The notes under the pieces are model-generated. The model did no database searches and was not told the DNA's origin. It was given only the letters and a program-made list of their open reading frames with translations. Below, piece by piece: positions 51,301 through 62,200 of a stretch of DNA of 64,000 nt (the first letter of the stretch is position 1; each line of letters begins with the position of its first letter). Source of the DNA: Tillus elongatus. Lineage: Eukaryota; Arthropoda; Insecta; Coleoptera; Cleridae. The translations under genes were made by a program, and so were the position numbers. The DNA lies in assembly GCA_964006375.1 (NCBI GenBank), contig OZ023265.1, forward strand, positions 159,910,118 through 159,974,117. The letters run 5' to 3'.

Positions 51301-52113
51301 AGTAAATGTTAATGGTATTTGTTCACAATGAAATATGTCCCTAAACTCGTAACATAATTTTCTAATAGCATTTTTCTCTTCTATATTACAGTGATCTAAT
51401 CTTATATTTTTTAAATTATTTTTTAAAAGATTATCTTGTTCTTCAGACATAATGTCGTCAACTTCCATTTTTTCATAAAAATTCATGTCAAGACAATTAA
51501 TCGGCTCTATGTCTAATGGTTCATGAAATGTTACTTTAACAGGATTATCTTTAGAGTTTGTGATTGTGGTTACAGCCAAATTATTTTTAACGTTTACAAG
51601 TGCTAATGGCATTTCTGTGCCATCACCAAAAATTTCGTGATTTAGAATTCCGAGTCCCTGATTTTGCTTTACAGGAATGCTAACTACTTTTTGCATTCTG
51701 GGTTCGATTGTTATACTAAAGTTTTGGAATTTGTAGGCGTGATTATTGTTTTCAACCAAATTTAATGAACTTTCATATGTTATTGGAATTTCGATGTCTT
51801 TAGTAGTTAATTTACAATTTTGTAAATCAATGTTTGGGCCTAATTTATTTAATATGTCAGCACCAATGAGACCATCGAATTTTTCTGAGAATTTAAATAT
51901 ATAAAATTTGTACATACCCTTATTATTAAATAAATTAAAGGTTGGAATAACAGCTACTTCATCATGACACGTCATTGCGTGAGCTGTTTGTATGTTAAAC
52001 ATTTCTTTCTTTATATATCTGCCATAATATTTATAAGCTAACATTGGATCTATAAGACTTTTAGAACTACCTGTATCCAAAAGAAAGTAAGCATTTAAAT
52101 AAGATATATACAC
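48355..52113 (-). CDS. pol: Errantivirus Pol: protease, RT, RNase H, integrase
   Basis: 1,252 codons without a stop. Domains in order: aspartic protease (LLDTGSSKS, residues 11-19); reverse transcriptase (MIDYRKLN, MPMGLKSSP, YLDDIVIFS); RNase H (TTDASNYALGAVL, TDHRPL, GSQNKNADALSR); integrase with zinc-binding HHCC (ending CEICQRTK), catalytic Asp in LLHVDVFKF and MDNGPE, Glu in PVERFHSTL, and a C-terminal GPF module (KFTGPFEI). All catalytic residues I can check are present. Translation must come by frameshift from upstream, since the frame has no own leader. Confidence 0.93.
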   Translation of the reverse strand: MYISYLNAYFLLDTGSSKSLIDPMLAYKYYGRYIKKEMFNIQTAHAMTCHDEVAVIPTFNLFNNKGMYKFYIFKFSEKFDGLIGADILNKLGPNIDLQNCKLTTKDIEIPITYESSLNLVENNNHAYKFQNFSITIEPRMQKVVSIPVKQNQGLGILNHEIFGDGTEMPLALVNVKNNLAVTTITNSKDNPVKVTFHEPLDIEPINCLDMNFYEKMEVDDIMSEEQDNLLKNNLKNIRLDHCNIEEKNAIRKLCYEFRDIFHCEQIPLTFTNQIRYKINLKDDTPIFTKTYRYPEIHRNEVRQQISKMLDQGIIQNSTSPWSSPIWIVPKKLDSSGKKKWRIMIDYRKLNERTIDDRYPLPNITEILDKLGKSQYFTTLDLASGYYQIEMHPDDIPKTAFQTEQGHYEFKRMPMGLKSSPSTFQRVVDNILRGLQNEICLVYLDDIVIFSTSLQEHLDRLRKVFIRLREANFKLQLDKSEFLRKEVQYLGHIVTPSGVKPNPDKISAIKSFPLPKTRKDIKSFLGLVGYYRRFIKDFAKITKPMTVFLKKDMQIKHTAEFIQAFEHCKNLLINSPILQYPDFNQPFVLTTDASNYALGAVLSQGNIPNDKPVAFASRTLNDSETRYSVIEKELLAIVWACKYFRPYLYGRKFKIYTDHRPLVWIFSLKEPNSKLLRWRLKLEEFDYEIIYKKGSQNKNADALSRINLNPIETESLINNPGDINQDLLEFFPELVENTANFNEPQPSTSYAHSDNNIEGMRQSSPKIIIQGDVQVRPPHNQNESNTISTPHSSSNQTLNNGIPILDDIVNNKRNQILIAKNPHNLLDVGQTRLDNLTITNVKIPKSNEKLVIEFLKKYTGSNKTYHLYFYDQTMYSEFNKVYMKHFQPSGLKLVKCTKLINTVIDKDKRTLILKYQHEGKCNHRGITETLERLKRNYYWPSIITDVTNYINNCEICQRTKYSRKKPYVPIILTETVGKPFDLLHVDVFKFDGQDFVTILDAFSKLGQAFPIHGKTGIEVCNALIHYFSFYGLPQRITMDNGPELKNLTVQELLKSHKIKAHFTTPLHHESNAPVERFHSTLIEHLRILREKYKNENVKTLMMYAVIAYNNTIHSATKFTPLELTLGHTDSRDPSELIDSSFYADYVINHRDKLKKLYENISEILEDGKKKVVEKRNRLGPEQYQFKLGQTVYKTNIKRNKKLNKFTGPFEITEMLEHNRVKIKNKSTNKEEIIHLKELKIPVVTESSPQLEQN

Positions 52114-52148
52114 ATAGGGGAGATCTGTTCTTATATTATTAAGTTGTA

Positions 52149-52517
52149 TTATGTTACACTGTTGGTCGGTTGGGCCTGTGAAAAATTTATATTTTCGTTC
52201 TCTGGGTCTTGAAATTCGCCCTGAAAGAAATGATTAATACCTCTCTGTGAATATTCTGCATAATTATCATAATGACTAATATCGGCGTATTTATTTACAT
52301 TATTTTCTAGGCCTAAATTATCTACAAACGTGTTACTGTAAGCATCTGGAACGTTATGTAGGTGCATGGTATCGTTTTCATTTTCATGCACATATGGAGA
52401 TAAGTTACTGGGTTCATCTTCCACTTGCTGTGCAAATAGTTCCTGATGAGTAAACGTTGGTCTTGAACTCGGTACAAATTGCGTAATATTTCTCGAGTTA
52501 CTTGATGACGTATCCAT
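52149..52517 (-). CDS. Errantivirus middle frame (gag C-terminus or gag-pol linker)
   Basis: 122 codons between gag and pol, in a frame different from both once the Penelope insertion is subtracted. Polar, Asn/Gln/Asp-rich, with no zinc knuckle. It is either the gag tail displaced by a one-base shift, or the frameshifted start of the pol product. I cannot decide without related copies. Confidence 0.55.
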   Translation of the reverse strand: MDTSSSNSRNITQFVPSSRPTFTHQELFAQQVEDEPSNLSPYVHENENDTMHLHNVPDAYSNTFVDNLGLENNVNKYADISHYDNYAEYSQRGINHFFQGEFQDPENENINFSQAQPTNSVT

Positions 52518-52596
52518 CTGCTGTGGATATCTGTTGAATTGGCGTTATTTCTAGGAATGAATTTTTGTTGATGATAATTTTGTGGTGTATAATTAT

Positions 52597-53771
52597 TGCA
52601 TACAGACTTGGAGAATACTTCTCTGGCTTCACTGTTGGTTTTTAGTGGTGAAGGACGTAGCCAGCGCGTGAGCTAACTGGAGCAAGTGGCCCTTCGAATT
52701 CTGGAAGTTCTAGGATGTTCTTCAATGCTTCTGTGACTATAGTTTCGCTGCTTAACAGAAAACATTTCAAAAATTTTAAACACTTGTACAAATACAAAGG
52801 TAGCTTTTAAATCTTACAACACGACGCGTGATTTGTTATTTAACGCGAAAGAAAAATCTTGTTTCTTGACAAAAGCTGGAGTTTATAAATTAGCTTGTAC
52901 ACACTGTAACGCGATCTACATAGGTCAAACTTCTAGAAATTTTAACACCCGATACAAAGAACATATTTCTGCATTTAGAAATAACCACGCTGACAAATCT
53001 ACATTTGCAAAACATATTATTGATACCGAACATAGACCTACAATAAATAACCGCATACAACCACTACATTTTTATAATGACAAACGTAAACTAGACTTTT
53101 TTGAAGCTTTAGAAGTCAAAAGGCACACACACGACAATAACTACCTTGTTTTAAACGAGCAAACTGATTTAATGAATTCCCCTTTCTTGGATATTCTTCT
53201 TTCTAATTAAATATGTCAAAGAAAATAAATTTAACTATTATTTCAAAAAAGTTGTAATATAATAATGAGTTGATGTATGTCGATATTTTCGTTGTATAGA
53301 GACTACTTTCATACTGTTATTGTTTAGTTATTTTATTGTTGTAACTGTTATCATAGTTATTATAGACTAGTTCTAGTTTTTATGTTAAATATTGACATAC
53401 ATCACATAGACATTTTGAAAACCTCATCTGTCATCTGTGTTTCATTTTATTTTCAATTTGATAAAAAATTTTTTGATCAAAACATCATATCATAACATAG
53501 CAACAGATATTTATTTGTAGTTGTCATGATTTCGTACTAATTCAATTTTAATCTGTCTGAAAATGCTGTCAAGCAGCGAAACTATAGTCACAGAAGCATT
53601 GAAGAACATCCTAGAACTTCCAGAATTCGAAGGGCCACTTGCTCCAGTTAGCTCACGCGCTGGCTACGTCCTTCACCACTAAAAACCAACAGTGAAGCCA
53701 GAGAAGTATTCTCCAAGTCTGTATGCAGTATGGACAAGTTTCACCAAGTAAGGGCAACAACAATCAATGAA
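52597..53771 (+). mobile_element. Penelope element inside errantivirus gag
   Basis: 1,175 bp flanked by an exact 12-bp duplication GTGTATAATTAT (52585-52596, 53772-53783). Arms at 52597-52754 and 53571-53727 are inverted copies (CTGGAGCAAGTGGCCCTTCG), and the right arm extends 44 bp further. Between them: the 3' part of the Penelope ORF (GIY-YIG) and a 3' region. The reverse transcriptase is missing, so it is 5'-truncated with an extra inverted terminal piece, as described for Penelope in flies. Confidence 0.88.
52833..53210 (+). CDS. GIY-YIG endonuclease domain of a Penelope element
   Basis: 125-codon frame. GVYKLACTHCNAIYIGQTSR is a canonical GIY-YIG start with a CxxC insert, and FNTRYKEHISAF carries the conserved Arg and the EH pair. 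FAKHIIDTEH and LDFFEALEVKRH are the typical Penelope C-terminal blocks. In a full element it would nick the target. The upstream RT is absent, so this is a fragment with a chance initiator Met. Confidence 0.88.
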   Translation: MLFNAKEKSCFLTKAGVYKLACTHCNAIYIGQTSRNFNTRYKEHISAFRNNHADKSTFAKHIIDTEHRPTINNRIQPLHFYNDKRKLDFFEALEVKRHTHDNNYLVLNEQTDLMNSPFLDILLSN

Positions 53772-54744
53772 GTGTATAATTATGCCGTAAATTATTCGAT
53801 CTATTTTCAAATGCATTAAATGGCTTAGGCTGGAAATTTTGTCTTACTTGATTACTTCCAGAATGTGTTTGAGGGTTTTGCCTAAATGGAAAATTATTAA
53901 ATTGCTTTGCCGGATTATATAAATTATTCGCTAGAAAATTACCTATAGGGTGATTCGAATTTGCAAATCTATTAAACTGCTTAGGCGTTCCTACATTAGT
54001 CGGTATAGAATTGAAAGCAGTACTTTTAGGTGGTTGTTGCTGTTTGTAAAAAGCACTAGCATTTTGTCTAGAGAAATTTTTAAAGTTTTCTTCTTCGATC
54101 ACTATGGACATAGCTGTTTCTAAACTACTAGGATATCTTAATCTAACCACTAATTGTAGTTCATATGGTAAACCACTGATAAATGTTTTTAAAGCGAAAT
54201 CATTATAATGTTCAATTTTTATTCTGATTTCGTTCTCGTCATCTATCGACATATTTAATTTAGAAAATAATAGACTTCGCGAATCTTGAATTCTCATGCC
54301 AAATTGAGTAGGTGATTCATTTTTCAAAGGTTTTATTGAAATAAGATCTTGTATCAGACAATCTATACTTCTCTGGTCAGAGAAACTTAAAGTTAACGCA
54401 TCTTTGATTGCAAACCAAGAATTAAGCTCTAGTCTTGGATAAATGAGATCTGCTGCTCTACCTTTTAACTTCGACAAAATTATATTAAACAGACAACTAT
54501 TTATTGGATGATCGGCTTCCAGAGTATTTTGGAAATTTCTTAAAAATGCTTCGCAAGAATGTAAAAATCTATTTAACTGTCTAGTATTACCATCAAAAAC
54601 AGGAATACTGTCTGCATGACACCTTAATAACTGCATGTCTGTTGTGTTATTTACAATTGTAGCAGAAGAACCTTGTGTGTTAGGCATAGTTAATCTTAAT
54701 TTATTTACCTTTTCAATTAAACTTGCTATATCAAGCTCAGACAT
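53764..54744 (-). pseudogene. gag: Errantivirus Gag, interrupted by Penelope
   Basis: 326 codons from ATG at 54744. Structural capsid-type protein: helix-rich middle (LSFSDQRSIDCLIQDLISIK), then a basic, Asn/Gln-rich tail (RNFQPKPFNAFENRSNN). No CCHC finger, as usual in errantiviruses. The last residues before the stop at 53764 come from the Penelope insertion; the original frame continues on the other side of it. Confidence 0.85.
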
Positions 54745-54932
54745 AAAATTTTCCTAACTATATAAATATATTAAATACGTGTTATGCTACAAATATTTAT
54801 TTTATTATAATATGTTTCTTTAATTTTTAATAAGACAGAAAACTGCAATTATACGAATAAGACAGGATATAATGAATATAAAGGAAAACACTACTTACAT
54901 TAATATTGTTAAAAGCCTAATTTAGTGCCTTG

Positions 54933-55135
54933 AGGAACCAGCGATGCTTGTCCGGAATCCCAGGTCTTCTTAAATCTATTTTGATCTACAGGAACCAGCG
55001 ATGCTTGTCCGGACTCCCAGATCTTCTTAAATATACTTCTAAAGGAACCAGCGATTTTTGTCTGGACTCCCAGATTTTCTTAATTATACTTTTTCTAAAG
55101 GAACCAGCGATTTTTGTCTGGATCCCTAAGAAACT
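54933..55135 (-). repeat. Four ~55-bp tandem repeats in the errantivirus leader
   Basis: AGGAACCAGCGAT begins units at 54933, 54990, 55043 and 55099 (spacing 57, 53, 56), each followed by TTGTCCGGA/TTGTCTGGA and CCCAGATCTTCTTAA-like text. They lie between the primer site and gag, the place where Drosophila gypsy has its insulator repeats. The sequence itself is not the gypsy Su(Hw) motif as far as I can tell. Confidence 0.75.
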
Positions 55136-55259
55136 GCTTCAGATAACCGTTAATCGGACGTTCTCGAACTTATAAATGTTCTTTTTTTATTGAAATAAAC
55201 TGTTAAAACAGACCGGACCGCGACGATTTTTGTTCTAAGCCCGTTTCAAAAAATACTAA

Positions 55260-55270
55260 CGACTGCGCCA
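55260..55270 (-). promoter_or_regulatory. tRNA primer-binding site of the errantivirus
   Basis: TGGCGCAGTCG on the minus strand, overlapping the last T of the LTR. It complements the 3' end of a serine tRNA (acceptor strand GCAGTCG), the primer class known for 17.6/297-type errantiviruses. Confidence 0.75.
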
Positions 55271-55496
55271 CAAATGTACTTAAGTTCAGAGAACTTCTTT
55301 TAAAAAACTTTATTAATCTGGAGCAGGAGTTTACACAACAAAAGCTGGCTATAAACTAAACTAAAATCTAATTATTTTAATGCATAATAATTCCCTCTAC
55401 TATAAATGTTATCTTACAAGACTAAGAATCCTAGATGGAATAAACAACACGTGTGCCTTACAATGTGATGACACTGCGTTATAATATAATATAACT
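55270..55496 (-). repeat. Errantivirus 5' LTR
   Basis: Identical copy of 46390-46616; CGCG follows at 55497-55500. Confidence 0.92.
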
Positions 55497-55564
55497 CGCG
55501 TAGACTGATTCATACAAGAAGTATAAACCATACATCAACGGTAACCAAACTAAATAAATAAGTC

Positions 55565-56639
55565 TGGACGCAGCAAATGCGTTATGGTAGCGAATTTTCG
55601 TAAAAATGTTTTTAATGGCAAATATGTCTTCTTTTTAAAAGAAAGACATTTGGTTGGCAGTATAACCTATATAGTACTAACAATATACCATATTTCATTA
55701 AAATAGCTTTGTTGTTTCAAAAAGTATAAGAATTTTTCGAAAATTAACTTTAAATGTTCCAGAAAAAAACTGGTCCGATTTTCCTGTCCAACCAACCTCT
55801 TTAAGCTATTTACACACCTGTCAAGATGTAATTACTCACAAATAGCTTTAGGAGCATTATGAAAATTAGCAAAAATTTCTTTTACAAAAAATCACCATTT
55901 TTTTTAAAGAAATTGCCTTCAATAATGTTACACTAAATTATATTTTTCACAAAAATTCGACAACTTTTTTTTTTCAATAACTTACTAAACATTTATTATT
56001 AATTATCAACATATCACAAAAATCTTACGAAAACTTTTAAAATTCAGCCACTTTTTGAGAGCGCCTGTATACGGCAGCTCGAGTTTTTCGACGAATAAAA
56101 CAAACAAAAAGCTCTCTGAATGCGTCATTTGCATGGGGCTCCGCTATTTATTGATAAAAACGCCGAATCACAATTTGTAATGTGTTATGTGCCAAAAACG
56201 TGAAAAGTTGCAAAACAATTGAAATAACTCAAAAACGATGGACGATATCAATTTTTTTCTTCTTACAAACATGCGTTATAACTCGATGGAAAACACAAAA
56301 ATGCAATAACATAAGAAGGTGTTCTATTAAAAAAAAGTGTGTATCACCAACGACTTATGGGCCACCCTGCGACTGTCAAAATGGGTTTATAAGATGCAGC
56401 TCAAGATACCCTATAATTAACGTATATATTTTTTCTCATATCTTGTATAATAACGGATATATTGAGCTTTACGGTAGAAATGCGTCACTTTGTATATGTG
56501 AAAATAGACAAAAACTGAAACTGACCCCGTATATGGGTTTTAGGGCTTCTAGTTCGCGCTCATTTGAAGAAAACTTTTTAAAATTCATAAGTCGCGGCCT
56601 TCTCAATAACGAATTTTTTGTGCGAAAATTTTCTAAAAT
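55565..56639 (-). mobile_element. TA-HINE repeat, complete, reversed, no (TA)n
   Basis: Reversed right terminus at 55565 (GGACGCAGCAAATGCGTTAT), long body shared with 31573-32425, a segment shared with 14800-15600 (GGCCACCCTGCGACTG, ATATATTGAGCTTTACGG), then a reversed long-type left end at 56515-56639 (CTGAAACTGACCCCGTATAT, GTTCGCGCTCATTTGAAG). No TA tract. Confidence 0.65.
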
Positions 56640-57065
56640 ATAGACTATTAAACCATAAACTCTATAGCTGACACTACTGCCAAAGTATCATAAATAGGGT
56701 CCATTTGAAATCGATTTTCCGCAAATATTTTAGTAAAATGAAGGACAATAATGATAGTTGAAGCTGAAGCTTAAAGCTTTGTAAAACACATTTATTAACA
56801 CTTTTTTTTATATAATTAGTGCTTGTTTTAGATTCGTTGTCTGAAAATTGCAAATTTTGACGTTTCAAGAACAAAAATTATAAAATTTTCAAAGCTGTGT
56901 TTCTGCTACTTCTTGAACTTTTTGCGTCAAGAAAACTTAATGGTTATATGTAATATTCAATTTGTTTTGTTAGTCACACAAAATATTTTGTTCTTGTGCT
57001 TTCCTCTGATCACCAGTAGCACTCAATTTTTTTCTTTAAATACCTATAACTTTTTTTAGTTTTAA
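56640..57065. repeat. Repeat flank shared with the copy at 14793-15609
   Basis: In reverse it matches about 15215-15350 (GCTATAGAGTTTATGGTTTA, AATGAAGGACAATAATGA). No coding frame. It indicates that the long tail of the 14405 copy is a separate repeat into which a left end is inserted here. Confidence 0.5.
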
Positions 57066-57286
57066 CTCATAAATCTGAATTTCAGCGTGCAGGGTAAGTT
57101 TGATAGTAGAAACGTAGATCTCAAATCTGGTTGTGATAGCTATGTTATTTACGGAGATACAAAAATTTTCGGAAAGAAAACCCAACATTTTCTCGGAAAA
57201 ACTGGACCGATTCTCCTGGCTAACGAACTTGTCCAAGCCACTTGCAAAAGGAAGGTATTTGTCAAATTTCATCAAAATCGGCCCAT

Positions 57287-57380
<94 letters not shown>

Positions 57381-57428
57381 CACAGATCTCCTCATTAGTG
57401 AATTTTTCGTTTTACGAAAAATTCGCTA
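57066..57428 (-). mobile_element. TA-HINE repeat, reversed, short-type left end
   Basis: Reversed right body (GGACCGATTCTCCTGGCTAA, TCATCAAAATCGGCCCATTA), (TA)n 57290-57378, then the short left end (AACACAGATCTCCTCATTAG, palindrome TTTTTCGTTTTACGAAAAA) to 57428. The right terminus with hairpin is missing. Confidence 0.7.
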
Positions 57429-57631
57429 AAAAACAGCTTTCCCGCATACCAAAAATGCGCCCCCTTTCGAATTCACCTAAATTATTCTAATTGTTCCATA
57501 ACCGACGCCTAGGCATAATAACTGAATGACTTAATAAGTTGACTCCAAATCGTTACGAAATATCGTTTCAAACTGAAGGAAACGCAAATGCAGAGAGATA
57601 ATTTTTTGATAAAACAAAACTAAAAAAGTCT

Positions 57632-58201
<570 letters not shown>

Positions 58202-59269
58202 AAAAAGTGTACACCTGTACATTTTTTTTGTCCATATTGTTATCATTTCTTATCAGAGAGAAAACAGAGAAACAGCGTAGCATAGAGAATTTCATTGCAA
58301 TTGGTAGACTCTTACTGCGTGTTCGGATTTTTTGGAAAGTCATTATATTTTTATTTATATTGGTCTTGGGTGTGCGTATGAATATTTCCAATTTTCTTCT
58401 GTTTGACGATGCAGTAAAGTAAAGTAGTTGCAAGTTAAGACAAGAAGTTGTAAAATCAGAAGAGAGCATTTGCGTCAGTATTTAGTATGGAACAGTTTAA
58501 GCAAATTAAGGCAGCTATAATCAATACATATGCATTTATATAGACAATACTTTCAAATTATGAACTGTCTCAGCAGAAAATTAGTCATATGTACGCAAAA
58601 ATTTGATTCATGATTCATAATTAGATGAGCAATAAACTGTTTGGTAAAATTTCCAGGAATTTTTTATATTCTCTGTGACGTCATATTTGGCCTTCGTTTT
58701 CGACTTCAATAGATTTTTGGCATAATTTATTTATTCCGCTATTAATATTTAATCGGAAATCAGCCGCACAGTTATACATTCAAATTTTGGAAATATGTGA
58801 ACCAAACGACGTCGTGTGTATTAAAGTGTGGGTTAGTCATTGTGGAATTTCGATTTCAAATTATATCACTTACGAGGATAGCCTAGAAAGTTCGTTGCCT
58901 AACAGACGTACAGTTTGTGTGGCGAGCCGGCAAGGTCAAGGTCATAACTTTAAACTCCCTACTGGCAAACGTCAGATTGTTGCTGCCTTTATTTTCGTTT
59001 AATAAAAGTATGCTATCCTTGGTCACTAACTTATGTCATTTACTCAATTTGTTAGTCGCGCTCTTGATAACAATTCACAATAAGGAATTTGAAGAATTTT
59101 TCTTATGTTTTCTATCTTATTGTATACAATAAAAGGAACGTTTTGATATATCACAAGTGCGTAATAGAGGTTGTTTAAGTTTAGAAAATAAATATCTGAA
59201 AGTTAATATATGCAGCAAGTTTGAAACGCGCGTATGCAGAAACGTCACTTGTTCCAAAACAAATGGCTA
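58202..59269. other. No gene; start is a shared repeat flank
   Basis: 58202-58330 matches, in reverse, 33815-33938. The text around 58470-58530 (AGTATGGAACAGTTTAAGCA, CAGCTATAATCAATAC) faintly resembles the Penelope end at 53730-53770. The rest is AT-rich without a recognisable frame. Confidence 0.4.
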
Positions 59270-62200
59270 GGGTGACTGCACCAGTGAAGGAACATTTAAG
59301 ACAAATCTAATTTTGTAAAATTCTTAGAAACCTTCACATTTTTTCTTCCGGGATGATAATATTACCCACAGTTAGCAGTAAGTGTGCTTAAGTTGACCAC
59401 CATTTGAAAGGAAATTTAAAGTGTTGCTACAAAATATAAATAAATTATTTTAATTCGAAAGTCGCAATACACCAGTGAATGAACAAAAATCTTCAGTGAA
59501 TAAATGTGGAAGATCCAGTGAAGGAACTATGATTTCGTACCTACCTAATTGATAAAAATGATTTATTATTTAACCGTTTTATTAATATTGAACACATTTT
59601 GCAGGAACTGATTATATAATAATATATTTTTCTTATGAATAATAACACAAATTTTAATAAACTACTTAGCTACGCGTTTACAAAGCAGAAACATTTTATA
59701 TCACACTTGAACCATCACCAATTTCAGGTACTTGGAACAATCCCCGTGAATTGAGACTTTTCGGTTCATTTATTATTTTCAAAACATCGCCTTTTTTATA
59801 CCAAATTTGGTCACGTTTTGCTGGCCATTTTCAGTTACCTTTTGCCGTTTTTTCCATCACTTTTATTTAGAATTCGTTAAAATTGTCAAACGCAGTTATA
59901 ACTCCGGAAAAAAAATCAGTTTCGTATTTCACCAGGACATATATTCCTATTTTCAATTCGGAATTTGAAATTCTCTCATTGATTTGTGGGATGTCATTAT
60001 TGCCCAAACTCGAATTCGGAGTTTTGTCGGGCGCGATTTTATGCGAATTAGAGTTAATCTTTTTCGTTTATCAGGCGTTGCATTTCCTTTTTTTTTTTCT
60101 TCTAATGCTTTTCGTTTCTTGGCTCTTTCTTGTCTTTTTCCTTCAAGTCTATCATCATTTTTCTTCTTTTCTTGTTCTTTTTCTAGATAATATTGTTGCC
60201 ATTTGTTAGATGTTACTGCATATGGAACTATTTCTTTGCTTTTGGTTGGAGATTTTTTGTGTGTGTCTAGTTTAGGCCAGTGTAAATGTTGATCTCACAC
60301 ATTTTTGGATGTTTTAATGACGACATGTGAAATAATGTTTACTCTATTATTAATCTTATCGCTTACTTCCGTATCACGTATGTTATAGCGTTTGTTATCA
60401 CATTTTCGATTTCTTTGTCATCAAGATTGATAACTTCTTCCACATTTCTTATTACTTTATAATCTGGAACGCTTACTTCTTCGTTATCAGTCTCATTGTA
60501 ATCATTACTTTCTATTGTATCAGTATCGTTCTCCATCTTGTTTTGAATTTCTTTGTCATTAGGATTGATAACTTATTCGACATTTTGGATTACTTTATCA
60601 ACTTCTTCGATGTTATCAGTCTCATTGTCATCATCATTATTTTCTGTTATGTCAGTTCCATGGTCTATACTGTTTCGAATTTCTTTGTTATCAGGAATGA
60701 TGACTTCTTCCATAATATTATGAATCTCATTGATTTCATTGTTTACAGTGTTTTTAATATCTTTGTCATCGGGGACTATATCAGTCTTACCAATACCACA
60801 ATTTTCTATCACATCTGTTTCATTGTGTACTGCATTAATTTGTTCGTCATAAGGGATGTTCAGTTCCTCTTCAATACTATCCATCTGGTCAATATTTACA
60901 TTCTGCATTACATTTTCTTCATCAAATTGGTTAGTTGATTCTATGATTATATCATCAAACTGGATGGGTAATCTGTCAAAAAATGCTCAGGTAAACTGAT
61001 TCGTATTAGGTACATCATTCATCAATGAATTTTTTCTGGAGGATTAATTTTTTGTTTAAAAAAATTCCAAAATTAATAGAGAGATTTATTATCGTCCTAC
61101 GCAGGCTCATCCGGTATGTTGAATTTCTGAACTAGATCATTTGAATAAAACTCCATCACATTTACAGCCGTTTCAAAATCACTCTTTAGGGGAATTCTTT
61201 CATCAGCCTTTAGTTTCTTTCTTCTGACTCAAATGCATTTGTCGTAATCTACGGCGTTCTCATCTAAGGGATAAAGTCCACAGATTCTGAAAGCGTTTTG
61301 AATTGTATCAACAGACGTAGCTTCATCAAGTGCTTCTTTGAATAAAGGACTAAAGGTAGCTTTAGTAATAAATTTGTGAGTGCTTTGTTTGTGTTTCAGT
61401 ACTATTCTCAGCCAAGCTATTTTTATAGGTTTAAATATTCCCACGTCACATGGTTGCAGTATGTGTGTTGAGTTAGAATAGAGGCAATAAAAAACGATTT
61501 TATTATCACTGCAAAATTGTGACAGTTCAAAATTGATATGGGACTTATGTCGATCTAGAAATAAAATGACTGGAAATTCTATTTTGTTTTCGATCAACCA
61601 GGGAAAAAAGCAATTGCTTATATCCTCGTAAAAGTTTCAGACACCATCCATCCCGACTCAGACCTGCCAACATAATATCCTTCAGGAATTGAAAAGGTAA
61701 CATCTCGTGGAATCCTTTTGTATGGCAGAACTATCATCGGCGGCACCATCAATCCTGAAGCTGCATAATTTAGTAATACTGTTGTGGATTCCTTTTCAGC
61801 ACCACTACATATCTCGTAAAAGTTCTTGTATTGCTTTGGACCAAGTAATTTCCAGATTTTGGACAGAACTGGACGCCTATTTCGTCGGCTATATAAATTC
61901 TACTCGGATCACGTAATATAGATTCATAATTCTGCTCTTGTAAATAATGTCTTAGCTCAGAAAAACATTCACTGATGTTCTCGTCAGTCACAGAAGCACG
62001 TGCTTTTGAGATTATTTCTGTGTTTCTTCTTGCAATTTCTGGGTGCATATTCAAAAAGAGCTGCAACCACTTTTTCCCAGGACGCCCATGACTAAAAGGG
62101 GTTTCTCTATTGGTTTCTAAAATGACTTTTTGGACTGAATCAAGAACCACATCTGGATGCATAGGGAACCACAGCTTTACTTTTGAGAGTATCCAAGTAG

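Larger units (their letters stand above)
46390..55496 (-). mobile_element. Errantivirus (Gypsy/Ty3 with env), full length
   Basis: Two 227-bp LTRs (46390-46616, 55270-55496) are identical at every base, flanked by the 4-bp duplication CGCG (46386-46389, 55497-55500). Order on the minus strand: LTR, primer site, leader with tandem repeats, gag, a short middle frame, pol, env, polypurine tract, LTR. Length is 9,107 bp, or about 7.9 kb without the Penelope insertion at 52597-53771. Identical LTRs mean recent integration. It cannot be fully functional: gag is interrupted and env is frameshifted. Confidence 0.92.

Noticed and set aside
52833..53210. A host GIY-YIG nuclease gene
   Set aside because: It lies between inverted Penelope arms and within a 12-bp target duplication.
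52597..53771. A hammerhead ribozyme in the Penelope copy inside the errantivirus
   Set aside because: I looked for CTGANGA followed by GAAA in both arms and the 3' region and found none.
60543..60938. Plus-strand hydrophobic frames at 59883-60209 and 60543-60938 as membrane proteins
   Set aside because: They are antisense to the acidic and Lys/Glu-rich parts of the decayed pogo transposase; hydrophobicity is the expected mirror.
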